A stretch of 64,000 nucleotides of DNA from NCBI GenBank assembly GCA_036583965.1, contig JAZBQD010000015.1, positions 26,882,310 to 26,946,309 on the forward strand. Direction: 5' to 3'. The translations under genes and the position numbers were made by a program. This document shows positions 13,956 through 26,689 of the stretch, piece by piece; positions within the stretch are counted from its first letter, which is position 1, and each line of letters starts with the position of its first letter. This DNA is from Prunella strophiata (Eukaryota; Chordata; Aves; Passeriformes; Prunellidae). The notes below the pieces were generated by a model that worked only from the letters and a program-made list of their open reading frames with translations, searched no databases and had not been told where the DNA came from.

Positions 13956-13973
13956 CTGAATTCATGAATTCAG
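13956..13973. repeat. Perfect 18-bp palindrome
   Basis: CTGAATTCATGAATTCAG is identical to its reverse complement and contains two EcoRI-type GAATTC blocks. It may be a dimeric binding site or chance. Confidence 0.9.
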
Positions 13974-14992
13974 ATTTAAGAATATACCAGCTATATGTTA
14001 ACTTCTCTAAAAGTTACAACTGATTCAAAGACAATTTCTGAGACAATTGAATCCTATATGGAAACATTATTTTTTCCACTATGCATATAGCATGCCAAAT
14101 TATTAGGTTTTGTTTTAAGGTCAAGTCAAGGCTGGCATAATAACACGATTAGTGCTATACAGCATTTAACATTTTTGCACTGGAATGCTTTAAATATATT
14201 CACCTTTTTCTGGTAAGGGTATCAAACATTTGAAACACATTTTGCATTAAAAAAAAAAAAAGATCTGGATAAAACCTACAATACCTACAAAATTTTACAG
14301 AAATAAAAAAAAATCATGGTTAGTTGTAGAGGGCATCAGAATATGCCTTTGCATGATAAGGAACTGCCAGATGAAACACATTGTCCAGTAAGAAATATTT
14401 GAAAATCATAAGAAGAAGAAATTGGAAAGACTACTACTTCTCACCTTGAGGTTTTACTACTAAATATCACATAATATTTTGAATTAACTGCAAATGCACA
14501 TAACAACTCTGTTCAGTGTTCAAACCCACAAAAACAGAATGGTGTTCTCAATGACCTGAAACTAATTAAAAAGAGATGTCTGTACAGTAGAGGAGATAAA
14601 GAATGCTTTTATCCCCTTGTGGATTTAGCAGGAAAAATGCTCTCTCATCCAGGTGAGGAGTTAAGAAGCTAAGTGAAAATATGAAGATATCCAGGATGTT
14701 TTATTAAACTGTACTCTAAAATCATAGGCAATGAAAAATTTAGGTACAAGTCCTCTATTCCCCGTTCTATAGCACCTTGGAAAGGTAAACTATTTCTGAT
14801 AGTATGAGAATAGCAGTTTCTGTAGATAGTCTGTTCAGAGAAGATACCAAAACTCTAGGAATATCTAGAGTAATTTTTGACAAATCTGTCCCCAGATCAC
14901 TGTCATTCTTGAAATTTTTGTTCTTGGTTCAGTTATACCAGATGAAATATGCTGATATTTTTAAATGAAGTTTAATTTTTACAGATAACAAC

Positions 14993-15038
14993 AAAAAAAA
15001 AAGAAAAAAAAAAAAAAAGAAAAAAAGAAAAAAAAAAA
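14993..15038. repeat. A-rich simple repeat
   Basis: This is a run of adenines broken by single G residues, about 46 bases long. It ends about 150 bases before the low-coordinate edge of the retroviral relic. That relic is on the opposite strand, so the tract is not its poly-A tail. Confidence 0.85.
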
Positions 15039-15189
15039 GCCTTGGTAATGCTGCAGGAAAAGAAGAGAGGGATTTAGAAAAGGCAGTGTTACTACTCACC
15101 TTTAATCTCTAAACTGAAATTCCTGCTCACATCTTAGCATATGAAAGGTGTAGTGGATTATTTGGAAACTAATATTCATAGGATTCAGT

Positions 15190-15960
15190 TTAACTGATGC
15201 TGCACTGAGCATGTGGGTCCCTCCTGCCATTACTGAAAGAGCAAGGTGCCTTTAGCAGCTTGCATGAGGTTGGCCATAAATGTTGTCTATACTGACACCT
15301 AAACAATAAAGGTAAGAAATGTTCCAAGTCCTTCCAAAACGTGTTTCCTCCCTCCTGCAGCTCCCTCCTGTTGATTACAATGAGTGGGGCAATCTGGGCA
15401 GTTTGCACATCAGGGCCAAGGACAAGCTGAAGGTGAGCTCTTTGCCTAGGGAGGCTGCATCCCTCCCACCCCAATCAGGGTCAATGTGGGGTTGATTGTG
15501 GGTCAATTACTAGACCATTCATTATTTTTAATAATAGAGACATCAGCTCCAGTATCAACTAGTCCTTTAAGGTTGGCTGAGCTGTTGTAATAGAGCTAGT
15601 CCAAAAACCTGTGGCTGACCTGTGCTACCAAAGTTATTTGTGCCACGTTTACACTTGCCACTAAGGGTTTTGTTGGCAAAAGGAAGTTGTGTTACACATT
15701 GGCCTGCAGATATAAAAGCAGGGTGGCATGGGAATCCATAGCATAATTTGTATTTTGCCTTCATAATCGGAATCAATAACTACAGGTATTACAAGTCCCC
15801 ATTTAATGGCAGAGGAATGCCCTATTAGCAAAGCATGGATGTTATTACCAAGGGGTCCCCACACTCCAGTAGGAACTAAAGGCACTGAGGATGTCATAAG
15901 AGTTACTGATTCCCTGGAGGCAAGGTCCAGTCTGGCACTGCCTGTGGTTTTCTGCAGCTA
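15190..15960 (-). pseudogene. Degenerate endogenous retrovirus protease/dUTPase fragment
   Basis: Read on the minus strand, this is a relic of a retroviral pro gene of the betaretrovirus-like (ERVK) type, in which a dUTPase domain precedes the aspartic protease. At 15942-15919 the frame reads GSARLDLA, the dUTPase motif 1 region. Further on the same frame gives VIDSDYEG, the motif 3 region, and then meets a stop at about 15661. After a frameshift, a second frame carries a motif 4-like ISAGQCVTQLPF. A third frame holds the protease active site LVDTGADVS (DTGADVS at 15556-15536), followed by a flap-like GVGG near 15452-15470. The three motifs lie in three different frames, so the gene is broken by at least two frameshifts and cannot make the enzyme. 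No gag, reverse transcriptase, env or flanking LTR was recognised. The 3' limit is uncertain. Confidence 0.8.
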
Positions 15961-16511
15961 ATTTATAGAGAGGAAAATTACAAAGAGAATACCTTATAAT
16001 GAGAACCTTTGCTCTGAAGCATGACAGGAACATTAAACTTTGTGGGAAGCTAATTAATATCAAACAAAATATTAATCCACCAGTTTTTTTGCACACCATA
16101 AAAAATTGCTATGACTAGTTCACATTTTACACTGAGTCCACATTTCTCATTTAAGGCCACTTACACATTATTGTTTGGAACCAACCCCAACCAGTCCAGA
16201 TTCATTCTACTTTACCAGTACCAATCAATTTTGAAATATTTTAAATCTAAAATCTGGAGTATTCCACGAAGAAAATTAAAGTGATTAGTCCAGATTATTA
16301 TTTATTGTGGAAGGACACTATACTCATGGCCCAAATATTTTAAAATATGAGGTTTGAAGAATAAACATCCTGCTGTACTTGGTATCAAGGTTACTAAAAA
16401 GAGAAAATGAGAGTATTTTGATTTGATTTGCTGATGACATTGAACTTGACCCAGTCACATTTGGTGGTGATTTGACATTTTCACTGTGGTTTTACTGGCT
16501 TCATCTGGGTG

Positions 16512-16592
16512 AAGGACTTGGCATTGTTAGATTTACAGTTGAACTTGATGATGTTAAAGGTCTTTTTCAAACTAAATTCTGTGATTCTGTGT
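16512..16592 (+). mobile_element. CR1 LINE 3' tail, 5'-truncated
   Basis: The sequence runs from GGACTTGGCATTGTTAG through GATGTTAAAGGTCTTTTTCAA to ATTCTGTGATTCTGTG. This follows the 3' untranslated tail of avian CR1 elements, including the terminal 8-bp repeats. Only about 80 bases are recognisable. CR1 copies are usually truncated at the 5' end, so no reverse transcriptase frame is expected or seen. Confidence 0.7.
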
Positions 16593-19500
16593 TTTTTTTT
16601 ACTAAATGAAAAATAGTGATGCTTTCATATTTTCCCAGGAAGCCAGCAGATTTATTGAACCTGACAAAGATTCATAGGGGCTAGCAAAAGACAAAACAGA
16701 AAAAAACCCAAGATCATGTCAAGCATATGATGAAATAAACTTGTTCCAACTTTAATGTAAAACACACACAATGAAAATTATGATTGACATTTTCAGCAAC
16801 TTCCAGTAAACATAAAAATAAAACCATGTGAAAAACTGAGACAGCTTTAACTGATATAAAGTTATTGCAGAAAGCATTGCACTTTTCTCTGAGCTGTGCT
16901 GTGAAGAGTTTTCTCTTCTGAGAGTTTTGTGTGGCTTCTGCCAACACTACAGCTGAATATTTTGAACAGCAGTCAAAAAACCCAGATTTGACTGAATGGG
17001 AAGAGAAAGTGTTGGAAATCAATACTGGGTGGAAGGGTCCAGTGTAGAAATATAGTCCTGCCAAGAGGATTTTTGACAAATTTTCTAAGTTCTATACCCC
17101 ACACTGTAGAACGGTGCCACAAACCCCACAATGTTCTGACAGCAACAGAACATGTGATGATTGTTATTAAAGAGATTAAGATTTTTAGAGAGTCTAGCAA
17201 GACACATCTATTCAGTAACCCTCATTCAGGATAATAAATGTTAGTGAAATACATTTTCAAATGTAATGGAAGCATTGAAGCATTGCTTCTGAATAATACC
17301 AAATTAATAACATTTAAAACACCTGACCTGGGGGAAGGAGAAATAGGATTATGTTTCTTCTAATTTATCATGCAGAAAACAAACAGAAAGGTTCAAGAAT
17401 GCAGTATTTTTTTATCACTGAGTTCAATATGAAGAAAATAATAAAATTTTTAGGTATTGCAAATTAGAAGTTATTATACAACTCAGTTGCCTGGATTCAT
17501 GGATGACTGAGTTTCATGATGTGGGAGGTTTTATGTTATGCAAAAAATAAATCTAGGGAATCATCAAGATTATTTTCATTTAAATTAACTGAATATTTGG
17601 CTAACAATTTTTAACTTTCCAATTCAATGAACTTAATAACCTAATTTTTCCAGTAGAAGTAGGAATTTGATCTGTAAATGGTATCTCTGGCTGAACATAC
17701 AACTAATCGTGCCATTTCACTGCCCAATTTCATCTCTTTTGGTAAGATCATCATACTGGAAGTAGTCTTGAAATTTTCAATGGCCTCAATATTTTTAAGG
17801 GTATCTGAACTAGAATATACTAATGTGCAGGCCTTCAGAAAAATGCTGGAAATTGGTGTCCAAATTTAAACAAAGAAGCTTTTAGGAGTTTACTTAGCAA
17901 TTGCACCTAAAAAGTGACCTACCCTTAAACTCCCATCTAGGATCTATCCTGAGATCCTAGCAAATATAGAGCATCATGTGTTAAGCAAAATAAAATACTA
18001 CAAAGGAAAGCAGAATTAACTTGTCTTAATGACAAATACATTTTTAAAAGTTCAATTCACAATGCAGGCATATTTTCTTCTAAAGTGAAGTTATAGATAA
18101 TGAAAATAATGGCTTTAACCTTTGAAAATAAATCACACGTATTGAAACATCATTATCACAGCTTATTATACACTGAGATTGTTACATTCCACCAGAACAA
18201 AATTGTCATTGCATTTTACAGGCTCACCTCACTAGAAATCTTGGCAGCATTTCATAACAATCCAATTTAAAAATACAGCAATTTAAAACAAATACATGAA
18301 TTTGTCTACAAAGGCACCATTAAGAACCAAAAAATTCCAACAAGCTGAACATACAAAGTTTATCTCTTCTAGTAAATGTTAAGTAATTTAAACAAATGGA
18401 TAGTTTATTATTTTAAAATCATCCTTTTTTATAACAAAATTACTTTAACAAACAAGTATCAGAACCAGATGCTGCATTAAAAAATACATGCTTCATCCAG
18501 TCTCCAAGCTTCCCTTTCAAACTTGATTCTACATATAAGTAGGAACTAGTCGGTAAAAACTGGAAGACACAGACAGGTAAATTATCCTGTGTATAACTGA
18601 TCTGATTTAGACAAAGAAACTAGAAGAACATAACTGGGATAGGCCCATTTATTACAACCTGATCTTTGTGAATGAATGAACAAATTCCTTTACACAATTG
18701 GATGTAAGATTCAAAAGGAAATTCAACATTTATATGAAAAATGGGACTGTATTTTAAATGGAGACATGAGTTGTAAATTAAAACCCAGTCATGACCAAGA
18801 CGATAATTTTCTTCTCTTGAAATTTAAGTTCTGTATGTTGACAGATTGCAGATAAGTATAGAGACTTATCACCACCATATTCATAATTTCCTAACCCAAA
18901 TTAGCAATTAATTGCACTCCAGTGACCCTCAAAATCTAGAATATGAGAAATCTGTGTTCTGATGATGCTAAGAGCAACCTGAGACAAATCAACCAAAAGG
19001 AAAGCAAGGATGAAAAGTGATTTTCCTTCAAACAATAGGCTTTTGACCATTGGTATATTGTTTGGACTTGATTCATAATGTCTTTTTTTAAGCTGTGACT
19101 CACAGCCAGTTGTACAAAACCACGCAGGCATTCTCAAAAATAAGTTCTCTGCAGAAGATTATTTTCCTCAGTATTTGGCCCCTCTTCCCAGAGATAATAT
19201 ATTGTGCTCATTCTTTTGCAAGTTGAGTCTTCTTGTCCACTCTAACACCAAAGAAATTTCTTTCTTCTTTACATTAAGATATCATTCCTATCCATTGCAT
19301 CAATTTTCCAGAATGGACAAGATAGATGGGCCCATTTGTGTTCAGTAAGTGAGTTTATTTTTCCCAGTTTTTACATGGAACTGTCATTCATACCTGTGCT
19401 TGTTTTCTCAGTGATTAGATTTCACTTTTTTCTCAGCTAATTTTCAAAATTCTCTTTTTTACCCTCCACTTATTTCTAAAATCAAATTTAAAATTGATCC

Positions 19501-20100
19501 AAAAGGCTATTTTGTATAGAAAATTTATCTTAACTCTAAGTATTTGTCTGGTAACTGCGCAGCAACTTTGACCTTATTTTCTTTTTTTATAACTCTCAGT
19601 AAGGCTGTGAATCTATATATTTTCATATAAATGTCATGTTTTGATCACTGTAGTTTTCAATAATGAATCCCTAGTCCATCATGTACTTTTAATATTACTG
19701 ATCACTAGTTGCCTATTGCTTCTTTTTTTGTAAGAGTTTTGGGGAAAAAAAAAAATGTAGTCAAATATGCAAAACTTTAATTCCTTGTTTCTCTTGCTGC
19801 CCACCTCATCAAAGACTCTCTCATTTTTTAAAGGAAATGTGTCTATTTCCCATAGAGCACACTTAACAGGCCAAAATATGACAAAACAGTTTGCTTTTGC
19901 AACCTGCCTGAACTGCATGTCTGGAAAAGAGATCATGGGGCTGCATCAGTGACTTTTACACGAGTGATGGCACAGACCTAGTAAAAAGATTTATAACACA
20001 AGGCAGAGGGGGTGCCCTTGAGTTATGGCACTTTTAACAAAGGAAAAAAAAGATAAAATATTTAAGTCTCTGGACCTTGTTCAGAGGACCAGTTCAGTCT
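16593..20100. other. Unique non-coding sequence
   Basis: No gene or transposon was recognised. Open frames at 16714-17079 and 16973-17200 on the minus strand overlap each other in different frames and show no domain. The rest is AT-rich. Confidence 0.5.
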
Positions 20101-20113
20101 CACAACTTTGTCT

Positions 20114-20131
20114 CCAGTGCCATCTGCTGAC
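20114..20131 (-). promoter_or_regulatory. CTCF-like motif
   Basis: On the minus strand the core reads CAGCAGATGGCACTGG. It matches the CTCF core pattern CCASYAGRKGGCRS at most positions, with AGATGGCACT in register. It lies in a short CpG-containing stretch. Binding is inferred from motif shape only. Confidence 0.45.
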
Positions 20132-20864
20132 ACGAGCTTCCACTGCAACTCCCGAAGATAAAGTTCCTCCAGAAGCCAGTTCTGTTGTTTCGTGCCTGCA
20201 ATAGTTGATGTTACCAGAAATTTCTTTTCGAAGTGATTAATTTCACTTACTTTTAAGATGTTATGTTCTTTGTGGGCATGTGGAAGTTTTCAGCAGAGCA
20301 ATACTTGTCTGTATTGCCATCACACATTACAAATGGAGATGTTTAGGAGATTCCAATTCTTAATGTGTTCAAATGAGCAAAAAGAGGAGCTATGTAAAAA
20401 TAAAACTACTCCAGACACAGAACAATCAGGTTGCTTAAATTCAAACGAATATGACCAAATTATGCCCTGAAGTTGTAATTTGACATTGTAATTGTTTGAT
20501 CTGTTGGTTTTTAGTTAAGATATTTCTTGTCTCTGTGAAAACCCTTTACACCCAAGAAAGATCTTGGCTTTTAATCCCACTGCAGTTGTATCTGTTAAGA
20601 ATGTGTTTTCTGTGGAAAAAGAATGTGTCTGGCAAGCATCAGGAAAAAAAAATAGCAAATATATTACTTTTGTTCAAACTCTAAAGCATCTCACCAGAAT
20701 TTTAACACTGATCTGATTTTTATGTGTTTGTTTGTGAAATTGGAAGTACTGATGAAAGAGAAATCAGAAATCAGTGTGTTTCTTCCTTTGAGCTTCTTTC
20801 CAAGTTGTTGCACCCCTCCCTCTTTTCCTTTTGCTGGTTTCTCGTCATAGAAAAGTGAAGAAAC

Positions 20865-20881
20865 CTTGCCATCTTGTGGTC
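20865..20881 (-). promoter_or_regulatory. Second CTCF-like motif, same orientation
   Basis: On the minus strand this reads GACCACAAGATGGCAAG, which follows the CTCF consensus TGRCCACMAGRKGGCR closely, including the leading TGACC. It lies about 750 bases from the first CTCF-like motif and points the same way. Confidence 0.5.
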
Positions 20882-22531
20882 AATGGCAGTTATTAGTCTA
20901 ACAAAAACACACACTGTAAATACTGTAGTGATCACCATGTGGAGAGCAGCAAATCCAGCGAAGTTAAGGAAAAAAACCAAGAAATTAACAAAATTGTTAA
21001 GTTGAAAGAAAGTGTAATACACTTTTGCCAGTTTTTTAGAGATCACAAGAATAGAAATTACTCTGAGCAAGAAAGAATACAATAGGGTGCGATGTACATT
21101 TTTTTAAAATTCAGCTGACAAGCTCTGTTAACTAGTGGAGACAAAATGAATATTTTCATTTGAAAAATAACTGACGTTCACTAAGAAATCCTATGATCAA
21201 TTTCACAAGCTTTCATCAAATGTTTAAACTTAGATGAGGTGCAAAAACCTGTTTAGTCTGCTATGGATCAGCAAATAATCTGGCTTCCATTTTGCCTGAA
21301 AGCCCAAACATGAAATGTTTAAAAGTTGCAGGCTCCATGGGGAACACTGAAGATACAGAGAGCAGATTTTGCTTCCAGGTGCATCCCACAAGATATGGTC
21401 AAGTTGTGGTGGCCACCTCCCTGCCTTAAGAGTGGTCCCCAAGGAGAGAAAATGTCCAGCTGGTATACATTGGATCAAGTGGATCCTCTCTCTACCTTTC
21501 CATTTATTACAGTGAACAGATAAAAAGGCCATATCTGTGCAGTGGTGATTTGTGTCTGCTAAAAAAGTCAAAGTTAGGTCTAATTTATGCACAAGCAGCC
21601 AGTGGTCTTATATTCCCCTGGCCAATACAATAAAGACAGAGACATAAATTCAGAGTCATGTACCTTATACATTGTTCTTTTTTTGCTTGAAGAAATTCAA
21701 GTTTTCTCCACTGCTATGATCTTGGAAGTTTTTTTCCCCAAGGTTTGCAACAAATTTCAGTGGGTCTTTGCATGAAAACCCATGCAGTTATTGTCACTGT
21801 TCTGTTAAGACAGAGAAATTCTCAAAAGATTTGCTATTTTTTTTTTTTTTTTTGTGCTCTTCAAATGACAAGCTCTCATCGAAGCCACTGGAATATTGAG
21901 GTTTATTGGCAGTGATATGTTATTGAGAATTTCTGGGTATTGAAGACCCCTTAACAAACCATAGAGGTTATCCACTTAGGAATTTCCACCTGCATCAAAG
22001 AGTGTTGTGGAATAGCCCATGTCAATACAATGGAACACTTTTATACCAACACAAGGTAGCTGCAACCAGAGCACCTATAAAAATTGTCCTTGACTCAAGA
22101 TTTTTTTCAAAATATGCCTTTGTGTTACCAGATAAGTGATAAGCCTAAACCTCCATGGGATGATTCCAAAAACTTTGTTCTCTGGATGATTTAGATCCTG
22201 AGCCTGGGAACATTCCCTGGTTCAGCTTAATTACCATTAGGTGTGGCTGAATATTTTTAGCTCCATTTTATAACAGTGGATTTGGCTCTGAATCCTGAAG
22301 GCAAAGCCTGAGTTATGAATTATTCTCTTATTCATAAAAAACACATCATGCCCACTAATTGTGATGAAGTTTCTGTCTAAAACAACAAAAAAATTCTACT
22401 TGTTCTCTGCTACCTACTTGAAGAAGAGAAGAAAATGGCTGAGGAGATTTTATTGAGGAGAATTCAATTCTATAGAATTAGGAAAAGAAACGGATATGTG
22501 GCATGGCTGAAAAGGTTCTGGGAAGGTTTTC
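20882..22531. other. Unique non-coding sequence
   Basis: No gene was recognised. Overlapping open frames on both strands at 21230-21592 are typical shadows without domains. A 17-base poly-T lies at 21837-21853. Confidence 0.5.
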
Positions 22532-22617
22532 ATATTTCCATTATTTCTATTATTTCTGTTATTTCTATTTGTATTTCCATTTCTGTTTCTATTTCTATTC
22601 CTCTTTCTATTTCCCTT
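22532..22617. repeat. Pyrimidine-rich (TTTCTA)n-like simple repeat
   Basis: This stretch is built from degenerate TATTTC and TATTTCTG units, almost purely pyrimidine plus A on the plus strand. It produces a repetitive Ile/Ser open frame (from 22435) that is an artefact of the repeat. Confidence 0.9.
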
Positions 22618-23541
22618 GCTTTAATGTTTATCATAGCACTGTAGCTAAAAATAGGATATGAAAGCCTAAACTTGATATGCAACATTTGAGTTCAGCTCAG
22701 GTGAGATAGAAAAAAATATATTAAAACTCCATGTTTGCTAATAGAAAACTTGTATATCATTAGAAAAAGAAAAGACACAATTTCAGTAAAATGTTGAAAT
22801 ACTTCACAATAAAAGCAAGATCTATTCTACCCTTCCTGGAGGCAATGGCATAGAGGGGAAGACAGCAGATTTGTTTCTAGGATATGCACATGATTCATGA
22901 AATTTCTCTTACCAAGTTAAAAGCACAGTGTTGAAACTGAAGTATAGGCAATTTGTTTGCAATCAGAGGAAACAATCATCATAATTAAGCAAGTCATAAG
23001 TGAGGATGATAAGGCCTATCTTTGAATTGAAGGTTTAATTTGATGTCCATCCCTAACAATTAGTTTCTTTGCATGAATATTAAGAGTTAGGATAAACTGA
23101 ACCTAGGCAGTAATATTCAAGCTTCAAAACCTGTCTTAGTTGCTCTACCAGTGACATACCTCAAGAATTTTTAATTTCTTAAGAAAAATAAGTGAAGATA
23201 GTAACAAGCATGACCAGAAATATAAATGTAAGCATATTTATTTATGACTTCTTTATAGCCATTGTTTTCTGCATATAAAAAGCAGCCTGAGAGGTTCAGA
23301 CAGTATCTCCCAGCAAAGTCCCTGTGCTCTTGGCTGTTGAAAAGAGTTTGTTAATGGGAAGTATTGAACAAGATTATGGCAGGTTCTGCCAGGCTTCTGC
23401 ATGCTTGAACAGAGCAGGGTAGGTAGAATAGAAAATAACTGAGTATGGTTCTGGACCCCTCCTCTGCCTTCACCTCACTGGATCCCCAGAGACTCCATAG
23501 AGCATCAGACATGTACTAATTTTAATTTATTCTGTCCCTAG

Positions 23542-23627
23542 GGAAACAGCTTAGTGCCCATTTATTGTGGAAGCTAAAGGATTTACAAATGTATGCCAGA
23601 AGTATGGATCCAAAATCTCTGTTCAAG
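23542..23627 (+). other. Exon-like segment A (hypothetical)
   Basis: A strong 3' splice site precedes position 23542: a TACTAAT-type branch sequence, then a pyrimidine tract ending CTGTCCCTAG. A strong donor, CAAG/GTATGT, follows 23627. The 86-base segment is open in one frame only, entering with two leftover bases and ending on a codon boundary. The frame starts KQLSAHLLWKLKD and ends MDPKSLFK, with a balanced amino-acid mix. No protein family is recognised. A segment this short is often open by chance, and no supporting transcript can be checked here. It could be a coding exon, a long non-coding RNA exon or a decoy. It can join segment B (41212-41311) in phase. Confidence 0.25.
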
Positions 23628-24972
23628 GTATGTGTTGTAACAGGTTCTTAATCACAGGTAAACATTAGGTCCCCAAGTTTTCATATGAAAAAAATCTAAT
23701 TGTGGTACAGAAATGTTTCCTGACACATTCCATCAGGTTTGCTACTTCAATGATTAGGATCATTGTGAAATAACAAGCAAGCCATGGAACTTGCCTAGAC
23801 CATATGCAGACTCACAGCCTAGCCCAAAGATGGCTTTTGATTGTATACCTACCCATAATTACTCCTGCCAAGAAATTGAGCAGAATTCTCTATTTCCACT
23901 AGTCTCAACATATTTTAAATTTTTCTTCAAAGACCATTTTCAGTAACTAAAAACTATGCTGCCACATGAGTAACTTACAGTTCTTTAAACAGAATCATTA
24001 TGTTTGTCTGTTGGGGTAGAAAGAGTTTTGTTTGCTGCTAAGAAGGAAAGTGTCCTAAAAGAAATGCATTTAATGAAAGCTCAGAAAATTTTCATGAATA
24101 TTACACTAGGAAAAATTTGATTGAGCACAAGGAAAGTAAAATCTGAATTCTGATGGACTAAAAATTGCCATGCTTACTATTAGATATTTGTGGAAAAATT
24201 ATTTACTCCTTGTTTTATAGTATATGCTGCAGAATATTAGCAGTATCTGTAAGAAGCTCACTATCTTGGAGTAGAACACAGAATTTGAGATAAACACTAC
24301 TAATAGAAACTTTTGATTAAGTCTATGTGCTTTCTGTAAAGTAACCTTGTAATGCAGTTAAGATACTTGATCACCAGGAGGAAGTCACTTGGGCAATATA
24401 TAGTGAAGCAATCTAAAATACAATCACCAGAATGAACAACATTCCTCATTCAGGAGGTTCTTCATAGCAACCTTAAGTATTTTGCTTATACATCTCTGTA
24501 CACTTCAGGCTTCTTCTGTACCCTAGATTTCCAAAATGCTTGTCCAAAATCCTTGCTGCAATGATGCAGGGTGAACATCTATAGAGCCTAATTTTATGTA
24601 TGGGAGTGCATAAAGGTAGACCAAACACAGACAGCTGCAAGCCTCTGTACAAAACAATTAAGTTTGTGGCTGACAGGAGAGTAAAACTGAATGACTGAAA
24701 GAGATTCAGCCATCAGACAGATCTTCATGCTTCTGCCCATTCCATTCTCTATAAACTTTGCCTCAGCATAGTAACATATAAACAACAAAAAGAGCTGAAA
24801 GATTTCAATTCTAGGACACAAACCTCTGGGTTTTTATGGTAGTTGAACTGTGATGCTGAGGCTTTTCTCAATTAAATGTCCATTTAATGCCCTCTGAAAG
24901 AGGTAAACAGAACAGAGGGAAAGGATTGCCTAGTTTTATTAAGTTTTGAAGGATGGAATCAGTGGATTGCAT
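23628..24972. other. Unique non-coding sequence
   Basis: No gene, RNA or transposon was recognised. If segment A is a real exon, this is intron. Confidence 0.5.
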
Positions 24973-25240
24973 AGGTTCATAGGATGGTTTTGGCAGGTGA
25001 CCTTAAAGATCATGTAGTTCCAACTCCCCTGCCATGGGCAGGGACACCTTCCACTAAACCAGGTTGCTCAAAGTCTCATCCAACCTGGCCTTGAACACTT
25101 TTAGGGATGGGGAATTGACAACTTTTCTAGACAACCTGTTCCAGTGCCTCATCACCTTCATAATACAAAATTTCCTCCAAACACCTAACTTAAATCTACC
25201 CTCTTTTAGTTTAAAGCCATTGCATGTGGGAAGACAGTGT
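24973..25240 (-). mobile_element. CR1 LINE 3' fragment
   Basis: This is a long, clear match in reverse orientation to the avian CR1 3' end. It starts with a decayed TTCATAGGAT terminal repeat, then contains CCTGCCATGGGCAGGGACA, GACACCTTCCACTAAACCAG, the CCAACCTGGCCTTGAACAC block and CCTGTTCCAGTGCCTCA. It ends near the TTTAAAGCCATTGCA block. The element is 5'-truncated. This is the strongest evidence in the window that the host is a bird. Confidence 0.95.
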
Positions 25241-25244
25241 CAAA

Positions 25245-26680
25245 TTTATAAATTCTGCTGACCTGATTGGAAATTAAGTAATCTGTTTTTCCTTTTAGGT
25301 GATATCCTACATACATTTTGAGTATCATTGTTAAAGAACCTGTGAAAATAATGCAAAAGATCCTTAGTACAGTTAATGGGTGTCACTGTGCATCACCAAA
25401 CCTGTCACATTGAGAACAATGGGGGACAAGATGGTAAGAAAAGGAGAATCCCAAGTAACAGTTACTGGAGAGCGTGGTCAGCAATGCACAAAATTAATTC
25501 AATAAATAATAGGAAAAAAAAAAAAAGAAGTACTTTCCCTCCTCTCCCAGCTTTGTAAATATCATAATTATGAGCTTACACATGCCATGGCTGGAATTTG
25601 CTACTGAATTCACCCTGTCACATACAAGTGCTCTGGAATGTCAACTTTATTTTTAAAAAGAAGTTGTCTGACTCATCTAACTGCAGAGGGCTAGCTAATA
25701 GTACTCAGTTGACTTTTCAGAGAGCCTGAAACAATGGCTCTGATAGGGGCTAATTGCCTCGATCACCACATTCACGGCTCTCTGAACCTGCTGCTCTACA
25801 AGTTAATTATTTTTCAGTGTAAGACAAATACAGAATTCAGTGTGGAGAGAGTTCATTCCACTATGGCCAGATGCCAAACATCTGCTTCACTGCTCTGTTT
25901 CATCCTGCTATTTTCTCTGTTTCTTTTCTTTTTTCCCCTCTTGAATTTTATTTCCTCTTTTACTTTTGCCCACTTACAACAAAAAACATGGTTCAAAAAA
26001 CAGTTGGGACAAATATCCATTTTTTAAGCAGAATATCAGTAGAACCAGAAATTCAGATTTGGCCCCTACACAGCCTAGGAAATAGAGGAGATGCAAGAAT
26101 GGGTTTAACTGAGATGCTGAGACAACAAAGATCAATATAAATGTCTGCTTTCATATCACACAGAGTATAAGGAAAGGACACATGACTCATGGGTAAAGTC
26201 ATCTGTCCTATAATAGTAAGAGTGTGTTGATGCTTTAAAGTGACAAACTATTCTTATTTGGAATTAAGAAAGCAAATTCTACTGTGGAATGCATGACAAT
26301 CTTTGGCTGTTATACTTGACTTGCCTGAAGACTTAACACAGAGGATAACTGTTTCCTACCATGGGATTTCTTGGGTGTTCAATACACCTGAAAAATTCTT
26401 TGCAAAATTAGACAATAATTCAAGAGCATATTTTTAACTCTGACTTGTAAAGATCACAGGCCATATTAAAAGATGTGACTTGAAGCGGTGGTGGAGTACC
26501 TGAAGCTTGTCCCTGAAGATCTAACACAAATTATGTAAATTGCTTTGACCATTGCAATAAAGCTCTTGCTGCAATTTGCCTCATGAAAGACTCATTCTCT
26601 CCTGAAAAGCTCAGGACAAAAAGTCCCTTTCTGCATATTGTCCCAGGTTCCCTCTCTGACAAATTGGGCTATTAATTGTA
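25245..26680. other. Unique non-coding sequence
   Basis: No gene was recognised. Two overlapping plus-strand open frames at 25734-26027 and 25871-26140 are in different frames and driven by a pyrimidine-rich tract. A poly-A lies near 25510. Confidence 0.5.
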
Positions 26681-26689
26681 ATAGGATCT
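26681..26689. repeat. Target-site duplication, left copy
   Basis: ATAGGATCT directly precedes the LTR TG start and is repeated at 27116-27124. Confidence 0.85.

Larger units (their letters stand above)
13673..15189. other. Unique non-coding sequence ending in an A-rich tract
   Basis: No gene is seen. A perfect 18-bp palindrome lies at 13956-13973 and an A-rich tract with G interruptions at 14993-15038. A donor-like CAG/GTGAGG at about 14653 has only a 24-base upstream exon candidate and is not supported. Confidence 0.5.

Noticed and set aside
14993..15038. A-rich tract considered as the poly-A tail of a processed pseudogene or of the retroviral relic
   Set aside because: The relic is on the opposite strand and no gene-like sequence precedes the tract on the plus strand.
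22435..22644. Open frame with a long Ile/Ser repeat
   Set aside because: It is produced by the pyrimidine-rich TATTTC simple repeat.
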